Positions 6,239-7,708 of a DNA stretch of 7,708 nucleotides are shown here, one piece after another. Source of the stretch: Allobaculum sp. (GTDB lineage: Bacteria; Bacillota_I; Bacilli_A; Erysipelotrichales; Erysipelotrichaceae); the NCBI GenBank assembly GCA_014803815.1, contig JAAVAY010000041.1, forward strand, positions 4,057 to 11,764. Direction: 5' to 3'. Below the pieces are notes generated by a model. The model searched no databases and had not been told where the DNA came from. It worked only from the letters and a program-made list of their open reading frames with translations. The stretch's first letter is position 1, and every line of letters begins with the position of its first letter. The translations under genes and the position numbers were made by a program.

Positions 6239-7086
6239 AACGACTCTCCTTTTTCCAAGATCAAAAGCAAATCATCCAAATTGCCCTTATTGATCACCAC
6301 ACTTGGATCGTTCTCTTTATAGAAATGTCGATCTTTGACCAAGACTTGAACGCCTTCGCCATAGGGAAGATAGGCAATCGCCGCTGATTTGTCGAAGTTG
6401 TGCCATTCTTTGGCCGAAAGAATGGCGATGCCATAATCGCTTTGTAACGCATCCACCGTTTCATGAAGGCGCAATTTTCCATCATGAATCATCCAAAAAT
6501 CATCGCACAACGTCTCTAAATCCGAAGCGATATGAGAGCTGATTAAAATGGTGCGGCCTGGACTTTCCATAAATTCCTGCAATAAGGTGTGCACCTCTTG
6601 ACGCCCTAATACATCTAAGCCGGCTGTCGGTTCATCCAAAATCAAGATTTTAGGCTGATGGGCTAAAGCGGCAATGAGCTTCATACGCACTTGCATTCCT
6701 GTAGAAAAGGAGGAAAGAGGTTTATCCATCGGCAAATGCAATTGGTCCATGTATTTTTGATAAAGGGACGTTTCAAAGGTTGGATAAAACGCTTTGAGAA
6801 TTTTTTCGAGATCCTGGCCATTCATCATGCCCAAAAAGCCACTGTCGGCAAAGACTACTCCGAGTTTTTGTTTCAACTCCTGAGAAAGGGAATCGACATT
6901 TTGACCATCGATGAAAATACGTCCATCATCGGCTTGAATTAAACCACATAACAGTTTAAAAGTCGTAGTTTTTCCTGATCCATTGGTTCCAACGAGTCCA
7001 GTAATTTGTCCTTCAGGAAATTGTATGGAGCCAAGATCGAGTTGAAAGGATCCATATTGTTTTTTAACTTGATCAATTTGAATCAT
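6235..7086 (-). CDS. ABC transporter ATPase of the GntR-regulated operon (YtrB-like)
   Basis: ATPase of 283 residues counted from the ATG at 7086. Motifs: Walker A GTNGSGKTT (33-41), signature STGMQ (128-132), Walker B ILILDEP (147-153), D-loop GLDV, and switch histidine H185 in ISSHIASDLE. The Q-loop position reads VVFADSGF, with alanine A80 and no glutamine; relatives next to YtrA repressors often have an acidic residue there, so the site is diverged even for the group. About 75 residues after the core (from 205) form a non-catalytic C-terminal extension. Two adjacent ATGs exist. The one at 7086 is 6 bases from GGAGG; the one at 7089 is only 3 bases away, so 7086 is preferred. The 5' end overlaps the repressor gene by 14 bases, and the 3' end overlaps the permease by 4. 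Confidence 0.9.
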   Translation of the reverse strand: MIQIDQVKKQYGSFQLDLGSIQFPEGQITGLVGTNGSGKTTTFKLLCGLIQADDGRIFIDGQNVDSLSQELKQKLGVVFADSGFLGMMNGQDLEKILKAFYPTFETSLYQKYMDQLHLPMDKPLSSFSTGMQVRMKLIAALAHQPKILILDEPTAGLDVLGRQEVHTLLQEFMESPGRTILISSHIASDLETLCDDFWMIHDGKLRLHETVDALQSDYGIAILSAKEWHNFDKSAAIAYLPYGEGVQVLVKDRHFYKENDPSVVINKGNLDDLLLILEKGESL

Positions 7087-7459
7087 CATTGTCCTCCAAA
7101 AGCAACGTGACGAGTTCTAAAATCTCCTCTTTGCTCATGTTTAAAAGTTTGGCTTTTGAGATGGCATGCTCAAAAGTTTTTTCAATTTGACGCAACACCT
7201 CTTCTTGGGCAAGAGAGGCTGAAATTTGGGAAATGTAGGTTCCTTTGCCATGGACGGTTTGAACATAGCCTTCTGATTCCAATAAGTCGTAAGCTTTTTT
7301 CACCGTTAAGGCCGAAATGTGATAGTCCTTGGCACAACTGCGAACCGAAGGCAAAACCATATTGGGGCTGAGCGTTCCATCCGCAATTTGTTTGCGAATT
7401 TGATCCGCAATTTGTTCGTAAATGGGTGTCATCGACGTAGTCGAGATTTTTAAGAGCAT
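7073..7459 (-). CDS. GntR-family transcriptional regulator, YtrA subfamily
   Basis: Small DNA-binding protein of 128 residues, the usual size for the YtrA subfamily. Its winged helix-turn-helix (about 11-78) is followed by a short helical dimerisation tail (about 85-128) rather than a large effector domain. Diagnostic parts are PIYEQIADQIRKQI (12-25), LPSVRSCAKDY (36-46), the recognition helix region ISALTVKKAYDLLE (48-61) and the wing GYVQTVHGKGTYI (64-76). The open frame extends upstream to 7630, but the start at 7459 is chosen because it has GGAGG 7 bases before it and begins where the family begins. The longer version would run through the promoter. It is the first gene of the operon, overlaps the ATPase start, and probably represses its own operon, as YtrA-like proteins do. 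The inducer is unknown. Confidence 0.9.
   Translation of the reverse strand: MLLKISTTSMTPIYEQIADQIRKQIADGTLSPNMVLPSVRSCAKDYHISALTVKKAYDLLESEGYVQTVHGKGTYISQISASLAQEEVLRQIEKTFEHAISKAKLLNMSKEEILELVTLLLEDNDDSN
7092..7097 (-). promoter_or_regulatory. Ribosome binding site deciding between two ATPase starts
   Basis: GGAGGA on the minus strand, inside the end of the repressor gene. Its distance to the second of two tandem ATGs (7086) is normal, while the first (7089) is too close. The choice changes the protein by one methionine only. Confidence 0.6.
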
Positions 7460-7466
7460 TTCATTT

Positions 7467-7471
7467 CCTCC
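7467..7471 (-). promoter_or_regulatory. Ribosome binding site fixing the GntR start
   Basis: GGAGG on the minus strand, 7 bases from the ATG at 7459. It lies about 7 bases downstream of the predicted -10 box, so it would be at or very near the 5' end of the transcript. It supports the 128-residue product over the 185-residue reading. Confidence 0.75.
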
Positions 7472-7472
7472 A

Positions 7473-7525
7473 TAAACAGTATATAACATTAAAAACATAA
7501 GTAAACAGTTTAAACACTTAAAACA
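7473..7525 (-). repeat. Array of six TGTTTA-like direct repeats, 9-10 bp period
   Basis: On the minus strand TGTTTT, TGTTTA, TGTTTA, TGTTTT, TGTTAT and TGTTTA begin at 7525, 7516, 7507, 7497, 7488 and 7478, with steps of 9, 9, 10, 9 and 10 bases. Four units are TGTTT plus A/T followed by an A/T-rich linker, and the fifth has one substitution. The run covers the -35 and -10 boxes of the GntR operon and stops just before its ribosome binding site. It is not continued upstream of 7525. It is likely an operator region, but direct repeats are unusual for a GntR dimer, which normally recognises a palindrome. Confidence 0.6.
7478..7505 (-). promoter_or_regulatory. Promoter of the GntR-ABC operon
   Basis: Minus strand TTTACT (7505-7500; four of six consensus matches), a 16-bp spacer and TATACT (7483-7478; five of six). 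Both boxes lie inside the TGTTTA-like repeat array, so any protein bound to the array would cover the RNA polymerase site. Confidence 0.6.
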
Positions 7526-7623
7526 GAAAGAATCCATAGCCTCCCGCTTTTTACCTGTTACATAGAGAATTTTTAGTCTTAGCGAAGTCTCTAGGGAAAA
7601 AGAATATTTTCTATCTAACAGTT

Positions 7624-7652
7624 TTGACACAGAAAAGAAGAAACAATTTAAT
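7624..7652 (+). promoter_or_regulatory. Strong rightward promoter for a gene beyond the window
   Basis: TTGACA (7624-7629, perfect), a 17-bp spacer, then TTTAAT (7647-7652, five of six). It faces away from the GntR operon. No coding region begins before the window ends: the ATG at 7690 meets a stop after two codons. A GAAAAGGA stretch at the very end could be the ribosome binding site of the next gene. Confidence 0.65.
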
Positions 7653-7662
7653 ATATTTCTTC
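7637..7662. repeat. Inverted repeat around the rightward -10 box
   Basis: GAAGAAA (7637-7643) and TTTCTTC (7656-7662) form perfect 7-bp arms separated by 12 bp. The centre of symmetry falls on the -10 element of the rightward promoter, the position of an operator for a dimeric repressor. The arms are purine/pyrimidine-biased, so I rate this as suggestive. Confidence 0.4.
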
Positions 7663-7708
7663 GACATTTTGGGTAAACTGAAGAAGAAAATGTTTTTTTA
7701 GAAAAGGA

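Noticed and set aside
7563..7593. TAGAGA / TCTCTA inverted repeat with a 19-base centre
   Set aside because: Six-base arms with a long loop, no U tract, and no promoter alignment; likely by chance in A/T-rich DNA.
7460..7630. Upstream extension of the GntR frame (57 extra residues)
   Set aside because: It reads through the predicted promoter and repeat array, has no family similarity, and the start at 7459 has GGAGG at good spacing.

Overview
The window looks like a piece of a Bacillota (Firmicutes) chromosome, probably from a gut-associated organism. The evidence is strong AGGAGG-type ribosome binding sites, A/T-rich intergenic DNA with sigma-A-like promoters, intrinsic terminators with U tracts, and gene families typical of that phylum. 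Some composition and gene content would suit Erysipelotrichia-like or clostridial gut bacteria, but I cannot place it at genus level from sequence alone. No rRNA, tRNA, transposase, CRISPR array or prophage gene is visible.

Layout, left to right. (1) Positions 2-2267, minus strand: a three-gene operon, ATPase then two six-helix permeases, of the lantibiotic-immunity (LanFEG / CprABC-like) ABC transporter class. The genes are joined by 4-base ATGA overlaps. (2) Positions 2268-2482: a divergent control region with a candidate promoter for the transporter, an unused Shine-Dalgarno-like element near the predicted transcript 5' end, and a purine-rich stretch with AGCCRAA direct repeats. (3) Positions 2483-4623, plus strand: an OmpR-family response regulator and a sensor kinase with an extracytoplasmic domain, also joined by ATGA. 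They are the likely regulators of the transporter. The kinase stop codon sits inside a near-perfect 21-bp-arm terminator hairpin. (4) Positions 4662-5459, minus strand: a single-gene unit for a short-chain dehydrogenase that closely resembles the clostridial NADP-dependent 7-alpha-hydroxysteroid dehydrogenases, so a bile-acid enzyme. It is bounded by a terminator on each side. (5) Positions 5624-7459, minus strand: a GntR/YtrA-family repressor, ABC ATPase and single permease operon, ending in a clean terminator. (6) Positions 7460-7708: its control region, plus a strong promoter facing rightward to a gene beyond the window.

The likely working model is two separate envelope-defence ABC modules flanking a bile-acid dehydrogenase. 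One module is controlled by a two-component system and the other by a GntR repressor. No antimicrobial-peptide precursor or lanthipeptide synthetase is present, so the left locus reads as stand-alone resistance rather than producer self-immunity, as far as the window shows.

The least expected structure is non-coding: six TGTTTA-like units repeated head to tail every 9-10 bp at 7473-7525 (minus strand), lying across the predicted promoter of the GntR operon. I did not find a clearly new protein system.
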